The position numbers and the translations under genes are program-made. The notes under the pieces are model-generated. The model searched no databases, had not been told where the DNA came from, and was given only the letters and a program-made list of their open reading frames with translations. A DNA stretch of 64,000 nt from Myoxocephalus aenaeus (taxonomy: Eukaryota; Chordata; Actinopteri; Perciformes; Cottidae): NCBI GenBank assembly GCA_038501785.1, contig JBAMJR010000040.1:6132001-6196000 (forward strand), written 5' to 3'. The number at the start of each line of letters is the position of its first letter. Positions within the stretch are counted from its first letter, which is position 1. Below, one piece after another: positions 11,790-23,955 of the stretch.

Positions 11790-12096
11790 TCTAAATACAA
11801 AGGAGTAGAAGTATAAAGTGGCATAATGTGGTAGTACTCAATTTGAAGACAAGTTCATGATAAATGAAAGTTACTATGAAGAACTTTTAACTGGTAATGA
11901 AACAGTCTCAATCTAATACTGATGCCTCTATATGACCAATGTAAGTAAACAAGAGCATTAGCAAGAAGATTGGCTGTTTCTAGCTAAATTAGACTATCAG
12001 AACTAGGCCGCCAAAATCAACACAAAATGAAAGTTCCTCATAGCAGCTTTATTAGTAGATGAGTAAATATACTTATTTACATTCCACCACTGCATA
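11790..12096 (-). repeat. Inverted fragment of the same dispersed repeat
   Basis: GGAGTAGAAGTATAAAGTGG at the left is the reverse complement of the CTTCTACTCC phrase. The right end, ACATTCCACCACTGCAT, is the reverse complement of the CAGTGGTGGAATGT start that I recall for full copies. With 11137-11440 it forms a head-to-head pair. Confidence 0.55.
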
Positions 12097-12179
12097 AGTT
12101 TGCCAGTAAACTTTTAAATTAGATGTTTGAACTTGAACTCATCACAGGACAGATTTGACTCTACTCTAACTGCCTTCGA

Positions 12180-13085
12180 GGCCTCCATCCTTAAATCCAC
12201 CCACCCCCTTCCCCTGCCCACCGCCCCCTACCCAGACGCCCCGCTGGCTCTGAAGCAGGAGACAGAGAGAGAGAGAGAGACGGCATTAGTCAACATTCTC
12301 ACTGAGATTTCTCCCCACTGATGCGCCACCCACTCCCATGAATAACAAACAGTTCCTTTTTTTTTTATCTCTGCATTTACATGATTTTCGATAGTAGCTT
12401 AGGCTTTATTGCTCCACCCTTCCCTCTCCTCCACTTCCCTGCTCTCCTCCCTCTCCCTCTCTGTCTGCCTTCCCTCTTCTGCTCTATCAAAGTGCTGTAT
12501 CATTATGCTTGGGATAATCCTGATCCCCTCGCCCCTCCCTCCTCCTTCAAATCCTGAGCCTCACCCTTCAAATTCTTCTGTTTTAAAGGGTGTTTAGGGG
12601 TGGAGGTGGGGGAGGTTGGAGGGGTTGGGGTGTGTTTTTTCTTGTGCTACTGCAGAATGATGATGAAACCATATGGAGGCTACCGGTGGAGGGAAGGGAA
12701 ATAGGGAGATGGGGGGAGGAGGAGGGAGAGCTACACAGCGGCGTAAATGACTTCTTAGCAGTGCAGCGAGATGTGAAGGACAGACTGACGCGAGACGGTG
12801 TGGTGAGCAAACTAATGAGCTACACATTTCACGCCGGGGAAAGAAAAGGAAAGAAGGGAAGGAGGGGAGGGGTGGGAGGGGGAGGAGAGATGGAACAGGA
12901 GGGGCGAGATGGATGATGACAGATGTAGAGAGATGAGAGAAAGAGTAGGGGAGGCAGAAGATGATGATGGGAGAGGAGAAGAGGAGGAGTGATGGAGAGA
13001 AAATGAGAAGCCTTACATTTGCAAAGTTGGGAGGAGGAAGAGGGTATAGATGGGAAGAGTGAGAGAGACAAAAAAAAGAGGGAGC
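12180..13085. repeat. Strand-asymmetric tract: pyrimidine-rich then purine-rich
   Basis: From about 12180 to 12560 the plus strand is dominated by C and T. From 12597 to about 13085 it is dominated by G and A (GGA/GAGAGG runs). Four G-runs of at least four (12597-12600, 12608-12612, 12621-12624, 12627-12630) can form a G-quadruplex. Proline/leucine-rich or glycine-rich frames across the tract, including a 201-codon one, are composition artefacts. Confidence 0.85.
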
Positions 13086-15164
13086 AGGACAAATGACATG
13101 AAAAAAAAATTCCTTTCTTTGCCAGCTTGTCCCATTCATCCCTGCTATGTCAATGAACAATAAAGGTAGCCTGAGTGAGATATCACATTGGGTACTCAAT
13201 CTTGCAGGCTTCTCATACTGCTCATCTTTTTGACTTTTGAAGATTTCTATTCATTTGACTGCAAAAAAGTTCCAATGGGATGTACAGAATTAGTGTGGAG
13301 CTGATAATATGGATCCCAGATGCACTGAAAAAGGACACGTTGGATATCTGCACGCTGTGCAGTCCACATCCGATATGATGAAGTGTGTTTGATTACTTAC
13401 TCATTGTGGAATTATTTAATACAACACATATTGCCTATGGGAAGCCTTGAACCTGACTGAATGTGTGTTTTTTTTAGTATGAGTATGTCTGGATCTACAA
13501 GACATTATTTGCCAAAATATTGGAGACAGCCTACAAAACAGAATCAACATTGGCTGAGTTGTGTTTCTGTTCTGAACAAGTTAGACAAAACTTTTCAATC
13601 ATATTGTTTTGTAAAATCCGAAGACTGATGAGAAAATAGCACAGTGTGACTTTATCCTGTATTAGCAGGTGTAGATAAAGATTCCAATCATTAATACCAC
13701 AACTACAGACTTTTAAATAAATACCAATCCCCACACCCCATCACCTGCAAATTCACAGTTTTCAAAACCACACAAGTTGCAGCGTAAAAATATTAGTATT
13801 TAGCCTAGTATTTAGTATTAGTCAAAACTTCCCTCTCTCATCCCGCTTCCTCGGATTCATGCAGCGAGCCTTTCAGTACCTGGCGTGATGGGTGCTGGAG
13901 GACGCCCGTGGTTCTCGGTTACTAAATGCAGGCTTCCATCCAGCTCGTCTGAGTCACTTCCAGTGTTTGTTCTCTTCTGGCCCACCCACCACTCCACAGT
14001 CCCTCAATGCATCAACATTTAAAGCTCAAGACACAGATAAAATGTGGCTTAGGAAAATACAGGGCTTTGCCTGAGAGAGTTACGGCTTTGCTTGGTGTGA
14101 GCTCACAGTGGGTCATAACTTTGCCCTGAAAAACATGTGGGCAGTGGACTTTCTTAGACGGAGAAAGGTCTGAATCCCATGTAACCATCTAATAACAAAC
14201 TAGAGGAAAGCACCACTAAAATGCAGCAACTCAAATTCAGCCAGCACAAATAATAGCACGTCCGTCTCGGTACAGGCTTTCTGCTCTCCTCCCGGCGAAG
14301 TAGTCTCACAGTGGCAAGGAGGCGGAGCCTTGAGACCCAGCTTAACGCTGTTCCACTCGTTTTCTGTAATCAGTGTAGCGTGAAAGCATGGTGGAGTTAA
14401 CAAGTTAACCGTAGCAAGTTAACTAGGCAAAAAGAGTAAAAACGATAAGACACCACGGTGCCAGGAGTGAGGTCTTATTAGAAGGTGTTAACATCCTTTT
14501 ATTTGATGACGTAGATTGGTCCCAACCGGTTTAATACAGTGGATGGCGTATTGAGTCATTTCCAATCAGGAAATGCAGATTGTTATAAATTCGGCAAGAA
14601 ATGTCAATATTAACACCAGCATTGATGTATTTCTTCACAGTGCAATCATATCATTTAGTTCATATATAATAATAATACACGTTTAAGTGTGCAGAAACCT
14701 TGCCTTGAACTTTGTGTGCTCCACAGGATGAATCGTAATAAAAGTCACTATTGCACCCATCAAGTTAATTGCACTGAACTGTGAAACTATTCTGACAAAA
14801 TGTGTTATAAATGAAAAGCTTCCATCAAAGTTAAGCTTATTGAATTCAAAAGTAAAATCTGAAAGCATTCATAAAACATTGCGTCAGGTGACAAGGTGCC
14901 CAGGGGTGTCCTCGAGGTACAGTTATTCTTTTTTTATTCAGCAGTTGGTGACTTGTTAAATATTCTGTCTTTGGCTTCTTAAACTTCTAACTTGTAATTG
15001 TCAATGTAATAAAAAAAAAAAATTTAGACTTGAGACGCAGCGGTCTCTTGAGGCAAAAACGTCACAGTCACAAAGCTCACAATTTGTCACAACTGCAAGT
15101 CAAAAATAAGAAACATTTGGAAAAGCTAACTGAATCAGACACTTAATATATCATAATTCATTCC
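13086..15164. other. Intergenic, nothing recognised
   Basis: This is AT-rich DNA with no gene, RNA or clear repeat. The frames present are short and lack domains. Confidence 0.5.
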
Positions 15165-15900
15165 CTCAGAGACTGTATCAAATATGGACGTAGTCTCCGT
15201 GAAGTCACCCATGTGTTTCTGAAGAAACGCTCTGACCCTCGCCATCTTGCCAACGATGAACTCTAAAAATGGGCAGAGAGGTGGATGGTCGGTGGAGCTG
15301 AGGCCGGCCCGGCAGACGCAGTAGAGGAGACATCTAGCAGCTGGCGACCTGGAACAGCAACCACCTGTCACTCAAAGAAGCTGCACACTTAATTATGCCA
15401 AACTTGCAAATTGTATAAAAATTCACCTTCGCGCAGTTGTCATGAACTGGGGAAAGTGGCTATGGAGACCTGAGCTGTAAACATGTTTATTTCTGCTGTA
15501 AAGACATTTTATGGAGATTGACTCGCTTTCGGAGCCCAGGCGGTCTATTTTTAAAATAGTAAAATAGACCGTAAAGCGAGAGGGTGGTGGTAATGTGAGT
15601 GACAGGTCGCTGCGGCTAACAGAGCCACCGTACGGTTCCATACGCCATCTCTACGTCACAGTTATTTTGCATCGGCTTTATTTCTCAGCGCCGGAGGTTG
15701 CCGCTTGATGTTGCTCAGAGTAATGGTCGTGACCAGAGCTGCTGACAGCACGGAGCTAACAGCTAACGATTAAGAAAGTTGTATTGACTTGCATTATGAT
15801 GCATCCAAGCTCTATTCAGTACAAATGAGAAGGTAGGCGTTCAAATGTCACCTCGTTTTTGGCAAGAAACTTGAATAAATATATTTGTTTTACCAGCAAT
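15165..15900. repeat. Dispersed repeat (GGACGTAGT...GTCACCCATG family)
   Basis: GACTGTATCAAATATGGACG with TAGTCTCCGTGAAGTCACCC matches the reverse complement of 24295-24350 in order and spacing. A CAAGCTCTATTCAGT to TTTTTGGCAAGAAAC part near 15808-15872 resembles the reverse complement of about 21225-21300. It contains an 11-bp hairpin (15541-15571, CGGTCTATTTT). I recall this as a high-copy percomorph repeat. Edges are approximate. Confidence 0.55.
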
Positions 15901-16394
15901 ATGAAATAGGTATTAGAGAGAAAACACTAGCTCTAAGCAGCTTATAATTAGTTCTGTCATATTAGCGCGTTATTAACGGCGTTAACGCAAACCAATTTTA
16001 ACGGCGTCAATTTTATTAATGGCGTTAACGCATTTTAATTTTTCAATTTTTTTTTTTCGCGAGCACCACGCCGGATGTAGGTCAACCGGAAGCAAAACAA
16101 TAGGCACGCCGTTCGGGCTTGGAAGCTAGGCTAACGTTACGGTTTGAAATGAATGAATGGTGAGCGCGATACGGCAAAATGAATGATATTCAGTGAACTG
16201 CGAACAGGTGCGCGTGCCAGAAGGGAGCGCGAGTGAACACATTGAACACAGCAGGAGAGAACGCAACGTTAGCCAGCTAGCTAAAGCTCCGGTGGAAAAT
16301 TATTAGCTAATGCTACCGTTTTTGAGGAGGTATATTTTGAGGTGAGGGGACTGACAAGGCAGAAGGTAAAGTGGTCCACCGTTCTATCAATAAG

Positions 16395-16587
16395 CAGACC
16401 TGCCAACCTGTACGCAATTTGCGTAGCGGATACGCATTTTGAGGTCAAAGTACGCTGGTAAAAATTTGTCTAAAATTTATTTTTAGACTAATTGACCAGC
16501 ACACATTATATGCAATGCAATATAATGCATGACGAGTATTTAATGACTTATCAATATATAGGTTATATATCGAGGTTGGCAGGTCTG
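16395..16587. mobile_element. Nested MITE in hAT copy 3
   Basis: CAGACCTGCCAACCT-type TIRs bound 193 bp. The flanking direct repeat is AATAAG, the reverse complement of CTTATT, as expected from the inverted orientation. Confidence 0.85.
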
Positions 16588-16637
16588 AATAAGGCTAAAC
16601 TAGAAGTTAACACTAATACAAACATTATATTTGCAGA

Positions 16638-16874
16638 ATGAGTGTGTTAGGGGAGAAGGATGCTGGATTGAAATGCAGCTGGAACTGGTCGTGGCTAAAA
16701 CTGGAAGGCAAGGTCTCAATAAAAGGGCAAGAGGTGTCCTTTCATCTAGGAGATGTATTCTCCAAAATCAACAGGCAGGGATTCACCAGATGCATTCTCT
16801 GCATCAAAGATATAAATTATGCTAACAAAGGCAACCATGCTCTCCCTTACCACATTGTGCCTCATATACTGTAA
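16638..16874 (+). CDS. Short transposon-derived frame with BED-like zinc finger, copy 3
   Basis: This 78-residue frame is the same as that of copy 1 apart from an in-frame loss of eight codons after MSVLGEKDA and a few substitutions (T for A before RCILC; Y for D in INYANK; N for S in GNHALPYH). The C-x2-C and H-x4-H residues are kept. TTTGCAG immediately precedes the start region and ACT-GTAAAT overlaps the stop, which look like splice acceptor and donor sites. No catalytic transposase domain is present in the element. Whether the finger is made or merely inherited is unknown. Confidence 0.5.
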   Translation: MSVLGEKDAGLKCSWNWSWLKLEGKVSIKGQEVSFHLGDVFSKINRQGFTRCILCIKDINYANKGNHALPYHIVPHIL

Positions 16875-17381
16875 ATGTTAGACCCAGTGACAGGCTGGCA
16901 TGAAATGGCTTGCATAATACTTAGTAAGGAGGCCATAATCATTTTTGACTCATGGCTGAAGTTAAGTTTCTCCAGCTCTCCCCAGGTTGGCAAAAAAAGC
17001 ATCTCAAAATGCATCAGATTGATGCTTTAAAATATGGAATATTTAAATTTTTCTTACGGGGGAGCATGCCCCCGGACCCTCCTAGAGGGGTAATATCCTT
17101 CTCACCTTTTTCACCCCTGACCCGTTTTCATGCCTGGTGCACTCTATAATTTTATTTTGTAAACCCTTGTTTACCTGAAATGTGCAGTAATTTTATTTTG
17201 TACCGCCCTGTTTGGCAGTTGTTTTTCAATAAAATAAAGCAAGCCAATCCACTTTTTCATGTTGATAAGAGCATTAAAATGCAAAAAAAAAAAAAATTGC
17301 GATTAATTGCGAGTTAACTATGACATAAATGCGATTAATCGCGATTAAATATTTTAAGCGTTTGACAGCACTACTTATAAT

Positions 17382-20300
17382 ATAAAACTACTAGGCCCAA
17401 GAATGTTTTTTTAATTAAAGTATTTAAAAAGAAATACAATAATTAATTTTGAATTGTGTGTTTTTTATGCAAATAACCACGATAGATAGCAATGACAAAG
17501 TAAAAGGATTACATACATCACATTTTTTACACGGTTGAAATAAATTTTTTAGCCTTTGCTAGCAAGTCCTTAGAAAGAAATTGAGAATTGCAGAGGTCAA
17601 AAGGACAATTGTAATCTCTAATTCACATTTGATTTTCCGAGGTTCTGCAGGAGCCGTGTTACCAAAGGTGTTTATGCAGTGTAATTGGTTCATCCTAACC
17701 AGAGGTTAAGAAAGGCTAACGTGTGAATAATCAGCCTTTCCTCTCCCTCTCTGTCTATTTATCTCTCCCCCCTCTGCGCTATGCTGATACATTATGCTAT
17801 TTAAGTCTCCCTCTCTTCCTCTTTTAGTTGAGATAAGAGTTGATTTCCACTGCCTTTTCTGCTTCTCTCATTATTGCTAAAGTCCTTATTTTCATGCCAA
17901 GGAGCCTGGCAGTGAAACAAATTGCTTGTCCTGCTAATACTTTATTAGAGGCTATTGGTGTGCACGTACTCCTTCAAACTCAGTCGGACTCACTCATTCT
18001 CTCGATAAATCACACACACTCCCCTCGGCTCGGCTTTATCTGGTGACCACTTGTGCTAAAAACGGACCACATGCACACACAGACACACAATCCCACACTG
18101 AGTGAAAACATGCCGCAACAATCTAAATATGCAATTAAGTATTTAATCTTCAAATTGCATTTTCTTTAAGTGAGTTCGTCTTCATTTTACAAATCTCTTC
18201 AGATCACTGAAACGAGTGGTCGGGACATTTCCCCATTGAATTAAAAACGTGATGTGCTCTCTTTTTTCATGCAATCAGAGCCACTGCATGATGGTGGATA
18301 TTAAGCAACACAAAAACACTGCATTGGATATTAACCGTTACTTTCTATATCACCTCATCACTTAGGCTCGTTCAGGTACGTCCTTCCCGAGCAGCTCCCT
18401 GAGGTTTCGGAGGCAGTCGCTGCTTAATTCTGGGAGCTGCATTCAGGAGGCCGTGACCTTTGCGTCTTGTTGAGCTGGAGAGAGATGGGTCACTTTGCAA
18501 GCTGTGTTTACAAGCCACACACTGCAGATACCCACTCAGAAAGCCTTTAAAAGAAGTGAAACATGCCAATGGGGTAAGATTATTCTGACTGTTGAGTGCA
18601 GGGACAGGGGTGTGGGAGAAACAACAACGAAGCCGAATATATTGGTCGTGTTGACAGAAGGTGACTTTCAAGGACTGTTTTGAATAGGATGAAAGGAGGA
18701 GGGGCATGACATAATATGATCACAAAATATTATTAAACGGATCGTTTTTAGCATTCTAAATAGAAAAGCAAAGACATCAACATTGGGATATCACACACTA
18801 CCAAGTAAAGTGTTGGTGAAAGTAGTTTATGGGATTACCGTTTGAAATTCAGGAGGAGGAATATTTTTTTAGTTTTGTGTCTTATTTGGATGCTTCCCAT
18901 GGAAAAGCTCAGGGAAGAGGCAGTGCACTACTCTTTACTATGTATTTATTTGTTCAAATAACCAACCCAACACCGATAGACAAAGAGTTCAAGCAGACTT
19001 ATATAGACCAACTTTTGTGCTCCCACCTGAACGCCTTCAATCGCACACTCACATCACGTAACCTCATGTAGACACAGGAACAGAGCAATGGGAAGCTTGT
19101 CTGAGTCTGGAGGAAGAGGAAGACCTGCCATGATTGCTGGGGGCTCTAACCAGCGTCTGACAGGAGGAGGTGAAGTAGCTCGTCTAATTGACTGTAGACA
19201 GCGTCTCTGCATTCAGGGCTGCCGCTGCGGCCTCCAACACGCAGCATTGATCTGATGGAGAACATTGTCGGTCTGTTACTTGCCCTCTTTCTTCATCTAT
19301 CTGTCCTCTATCCCTCTTGCTTGATTTCCTTTCTCTCGCTTTCATCCAGTGGCCCTCCTCCTTTCTTCATTTCACTCTGCTAATCACTCCTTCCTTCCAT
19401 CTCCCTCGCTGCCGTTCTGTCTTTCTTCCTCATCAACATATTCCACTACGATGGATCTGAGCCAAGCCTTTAAGACAGATGGATGATGATGAATGGTGAG
19501 GCAAACCAGATCTCTCTCCCTCTCTGTCTTTTTCTTTCTCTCTTGCTTCCTTTCACATGTTCTTGACTTTGTTTTCTTTGATGCACTTTTGAAGCTAATG
19601 AGAATGCGCCTTCGGGAGGGAGATGATGTGCTTTCAAATGATTAGGGCCAAAAGCTACTTCCTTGGCCATCGAACATCAATAGAACAGATCCAGATGGGC
19701 TTTGTCGAGGGTTGACATTGAAAAAGAAAAAAAGAGAGTGAAAAATGTTCTTCTCAAAAGTCGGTAAGAACCCTCTTGTGGAAAACCAATGAGGTGCCAA
19801 CTTGTTAGAGCTTCCACCCCTCAAGTCTTCTTTATTTTCCTATGATAATGATGTGATCCTGCTTGTATCTTTATTGGATTCAAGTGTTGAGGAGGATAAA
19901 GATCTGTGAGCAGAGTGACATGTAGCTTTTGCTTTTGAAGAAACACTGATGACGCCTTTTGGGAAATCCCCCTAAGACCCAAGAAGGACTCCCATTGGTC
20001 TCAATTATACAAGCCTCTCCTTGGTAATACAGCGTTCCCTCTCTGCAGTCTCCATCTCTCTCTCTCTCTGCATGACTTCACTTGCTCTCTTGTAGCACCA
20101 CAGGACAGTTACGTCCTTCACCTTTTGATCTGGGCCAGATCAAACACCAGCTGCTCTTTGATGATAGCAGAGATGGTGGTCGTGCCATGGCTCCCAGGGC
20201 ATCAGATTCCCTTCGGTTTTTCTCTGGAAAACCCTAACAACCGGTAGCAGCAGGCCTGCAGTTATACTGTTGACAGCTCCTGGTGGGAGGTAACATAAAT

Positions 20301-20685
20301 AATGGCCATCTAGCTGGGGTGATGCAAGGCGTGGGTGTACGTTTTTGCCGGCTGTTGCGCTTCCAGGGGTGTTTGAGGGGCTGCTCGGCTGGGGAACACT
20401 GTGATGCAGGTGGTGGCGTCAAGCAGTTTATCATTCATAATAAGAGACAGAGGTTTGGGCCAGCCCATGAAAGCTCTCACAGTGGGAAGATCAGGCTCAT
20501 GCAGCACTTCTGAAAAGCCCTGTCTGCCATTCTGGGCCACAATGAGTTCCATGCACATGCAATCGATTGATATTGTGATTTGTGTTTTGGTCTTGGAGTA
20601 CAGCTGAGAGGGGAAAAGGGGGGAGAGTCAGAGTATTATTGATTTCTCCTTGGGTTTCTTTTTAGCCACACTCGTTACGTGGTTA
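17382..20685. other. Intergenic, nothing recognised
   Basis: This is 3.3 kb without a supported gene. It has TC-rich patches at about 17735-17825, 19270-19420, 19510-19560 and 20040-20080. Frames of up to 111 codons have no domains or splice context. Confidence 0.5.
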
Positions 20686-21060
20686 TAGGGATGGCAATAT
20701 TGGTTAGTCGGTCGGCTGACCACTTTGGTCCAGAATGAAATATCTCAACAACTACTGCATGGATTGACATGAAATTAGGTACATCGATCACGGTACCCAG
20801 AGGATGAATCCGGATGACTTTGGTGAATTCCTAATGTCTCATCTAGCATCGACAGCAGGTCAAAACTTTCACTCATCCAGTGAAAATATCTCAACCATTG
20901 ATGGTTCCCAGATGCTATGTCCTAATAACTTTAGACCAGTCTTTGTTATATACTTTTCCCTCGCTTGGCCAGCAGGTTGAGATACAGTAGAAGCTCTTGA
21001 CTGAAATTTCTCAACCATTGGATATATTGCCAAAACATTTGGTACACACATTCATGTCCT
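20686..21060 (+). repeat. Dispersed repeat (TGAAATATCTCAACAACTA family), copy 1
   Basis: TTTGGTCCAGAATGAAATATCTCAACAACTACT (20737-20769) matches the reverse complement of the segment at about 28800-28840. The unit contains internally repeating phrases (ATATCTCAACCATTG and similar). It is recalled as a common percomorph interspersed repeat. Confidence 0.65.
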
Positions 21061-21129
21061 TTCCACAAGCAATTGTAATCATATCATATCATAATCATCA
21101 AATGATATGATGATGGTGTGAGTAAATAT

Positions 21130-21550
21130 CAGGGATGTCACAATACCAAATATTTAGTAGTCAATACAAATACCACTAAAATTTAAATTGTTTTTTAACT
21201 GTATCATTTATTTATTACGTTTCTTGCCAAAACTACATTTGACAAGGCAATTGACTTTCACTGAATAGAGCCTGAACGCATCATGATGTATAACAAAAAA
21301 AATCTCACATTAAGTTTAGCTAACTACCTCTCATCCTGCCGTTGTTCACAACATATAATTATCTGGGAAAAACACTCGATGTCCCTTGGGCGCATCGATA
21401 GTGAGTTTACTGCATCCCAAACACATTTTCTATCGTCTCCGAGATTACATTCGTCTTAAGCCCTGACGGAAACTGTGATACTTTAGTAGCATCACATTTG
21501 CAGATGTTTGGCATCCAGGTACCAAAATATTGGTTCTCATGACATCCCTC
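21130..21550. mobile_element. Miniature TIR element, hAT-like (CAGGGATGTCA ends)
   Basis: The 421-bp segment has inverted ends CAGGGATGTCA and TGACATCCCTC (one mismatch). The flanking octamers GTAAATAT and ATAAACAT agree at six of eight positions, consistent with an aged 8-bp target duplication. There is no coding frame. Confidence 0.65.
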
Positions 21551-23955
21551 ATAAACATATAACAGTAAATGTAATAATCATTGCAGAACTAGTTCTGAGA
21601 GGAGATTAAACATAGATATTAATTTGAAAATATCCAAAACAAAGACAATTTAGTTTGGTTGGTTTTACTTCTTCTTTTCTCCACACAAAGCACAAAGTAA
21701 GTTGTGCAAACCTCATTGAACATATAGCCAATTACAATATCTCAATGGGCCTTATGGGAAAATACAACAGTAGCAATTCTTGACAAAAACAGGAAGTTTG
21801 TATGTTTTTGTTGGTCAAAACAGGTCTATTTGTAGATGTAGTATATACAAATGGTATGAACCTCTGGACTATAAGAATCTTCTTTGGCTGAAAATTTGAC
21901 ATAGACTGTAACTTATCTATACCCAAGCAATATTACATTTTATGGTAGACTATAAGTGATATTTGATATGCCCATATCACCTTGAACACTGTTAAAAACT
22001 AACCATTAATCATCAAAATTACGATATATTAAAGCCACGGAAAAAAATGAGGAAAAGATTGGAACGAGCAGTGCGGCTCTCTAACACAACATATTGGGAG
22101 ATTTATGTCTATTATCATCATATATTCAGACTTTTTCATCAACTCTGGTTCTTACCTTCCGAAGTTCAAATACAGCTCTGGACTGTGATACAAAATGATT
22201 ACGTCTGATATGGACATTCACGGTGCCCACATTCACACAAAAGACACGGATACCTGAAGGTGAAGTGGAAGAGGGGGGGGGGGGGGGGGGGGCGTCAATT
22301 TCAAAGGATTTTTGTCAAATCCTTTTTGAAATTCATCAATAAAAATGGGCCCTATGCCTTTTCAGAAATAAAATTGTCATGCTAATTCATTTTGATTGCC
22401 ACATTGGAATGGCTAAACAAAATGAATAGCGGGGGCCAGATGCGCCCACCGAAGCGTAACTCTGGATGTTTCATAGTGAATTACCCTTGATCGACTTGCG
22501 CCATGGATCTTGGTGGAAATTCCGATCAAATGCCCACATGTGTGGAATTCCAATCGCCGCTTTGCTAACTCATTGATTTGCATGCCAAAGAGGTGCACAT
22601 TAAAAATCCTAATGAAAAGCAGCACTGCTGACTGGGATTCTTTTCTTCTTCTTTTTCAAATCAAAGAAGGGAGAGTATTTAAATTTTCTTCCAAAGCGTG
22701 CACCTCCCGATATGGGAAAAAAAATATTCAACAATATGTGAACCAAACGATGAAAATGCTCCATCACTTGCAGAGAGTAATAGGTTTTTATTAGGACTGA
22801 CATTTGAGCTTGAACATCAAATCTTTCTTATCAACACACCAAAGTCCCTTCGTTGCTATTCTGGTTGGGAGCAGCGACTTAATAAGACACACAACAACTG
22901 ACACGAGCTCCGAGCAAAGTGAATCAAAGACATGACGGGTCTTGTAGAGTAAAGACCGCAGACCACAGTATGGAGGAACAGTGAGGAATAACAAGCCCTC
23001 TGTGTTGCATGAGATACAGGACTCTTGTGGATGAGGGGGAGGATTCTTTCCAATGAGCCATCTGGACATGAACCCCCCAGGGGACAAAGAGCAAAACACG
23101 CTTGCTCTGTCTGTCTCTCTCCCATCCATCCATCTTTCCATCTATATATCCATCTATCTGCCCTTGTAACTTTTATCACAAGCCAATATGAACGAATTAA
23201 TGTGTCATTGTATTTCTTTATATTGTACTTTTGCATTCTTAGTAACTGTAGTGTGTGGGGGACTCAAGTGTACATCCAACATAATTATTTTAGCACATAT
23301 TGTCTAATTATTGACCTAGATAGAGTGCAGCAGGAAATGAGTCAGCATTTTTGCACTTTTAAATGTTTTTGGTTAGATGTCTGAAATAAGGTCTGTGGTT
23401 GAGCTTAAGAGATTTTAACTTTTGTTCTGTGATAGAAACATGATACGAAATCCAATTGGAAAATCTCATTGGCTTCCTGCTGAGGGAACCAGTGCGATGC
23501 TAACATCTGGGGTTGGTCTACAAAAAAATGTCATCCCTGCAAGCACTCTATACAATTCCTACCAGATTTTTGTTTTCCCCTGCATTGTGCTCATGCTGAA
23601 GGCTTAGCCACGCTGCTATGAGTGCTACTTTTCTCAAGATTTTTTGGTCACTTACCATCACTGACATATGATCAACTCTGAAGTGAAAACACTTGTCTAT
23701 TCGCACACCGAGCAGATACAGAGCAACAATAGCGTTGCTGTCCACTTAATGCTCAGCTATGGTCACCAACTCATCACTAACTGTGTCTGTCTGCTGGTGC
23801 TGAGAAGGTAGTGTACAGTCTGTCTTTAGAGCTTTGGGGATGAAAACAGCTACCTGCTGAATCTTTATTCAGTTGTCGGTTGTCAGAGCTTTCCAAAGTT
23901 GACTGCTGTCTGCTGTCTATCTCTGCCTCTCATGCCTTCTGCCTGCTCTTGGGTT
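21551..23955. other. Intergenic with a 20-base G homopolymer
   Basis: G runs from 22273 to 22292. A TCCATC/TCTATC-type short tandem lies at about 23120-23162. No gene is supported. Several overlapping frames around 22790-23380 lack domains. Confidence 0.5.

Larger units (their letters stand above)
15949..17373 (+). mobile_element. hAT-type non-autonomous DNA transposon, copy 3 (inverted)
   Basis: The 1425-bp element is flanked by a perfect 8-bp duplication CTTATAAT (15941-15948 and 17374-17381). One TIR base differs (TAGTTCTGTCA at the left). It is oriented opposite to copies 1 and 2, so its finger frame reads on the plus strand. The nested MITE is present (16395-16587) and the foldback is absent. 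A second frame shared with copy 1 (16952-17149 here; 2782-2979 there) includes SMPPDPPRGVISFSP but resembles no domain I know. An AATAAA cluster follows at about 17227-17236. Confidence 0.93.

Noticed and set aside
12594..13199. 201-codon minus-strand frame
   Set aside because: Its Ser/Pro/Leu/Phe-rich composition is explained entirely by the purine-rich tract on the other strand.
16952..17149. 65-codon frame shared by hAT copies 1 and 3
   Set aside because: The frame is conserved only because the copies are closely related. It is broken in copy 2 and shows no domain, so I did not list it as a gene.
22791..23384. Overlapping frames of 116-126 codons on both strands
   Set aside because: There is mutual overlap on both strands, no recognisable motif, and partly short TCCATC-type repeats.
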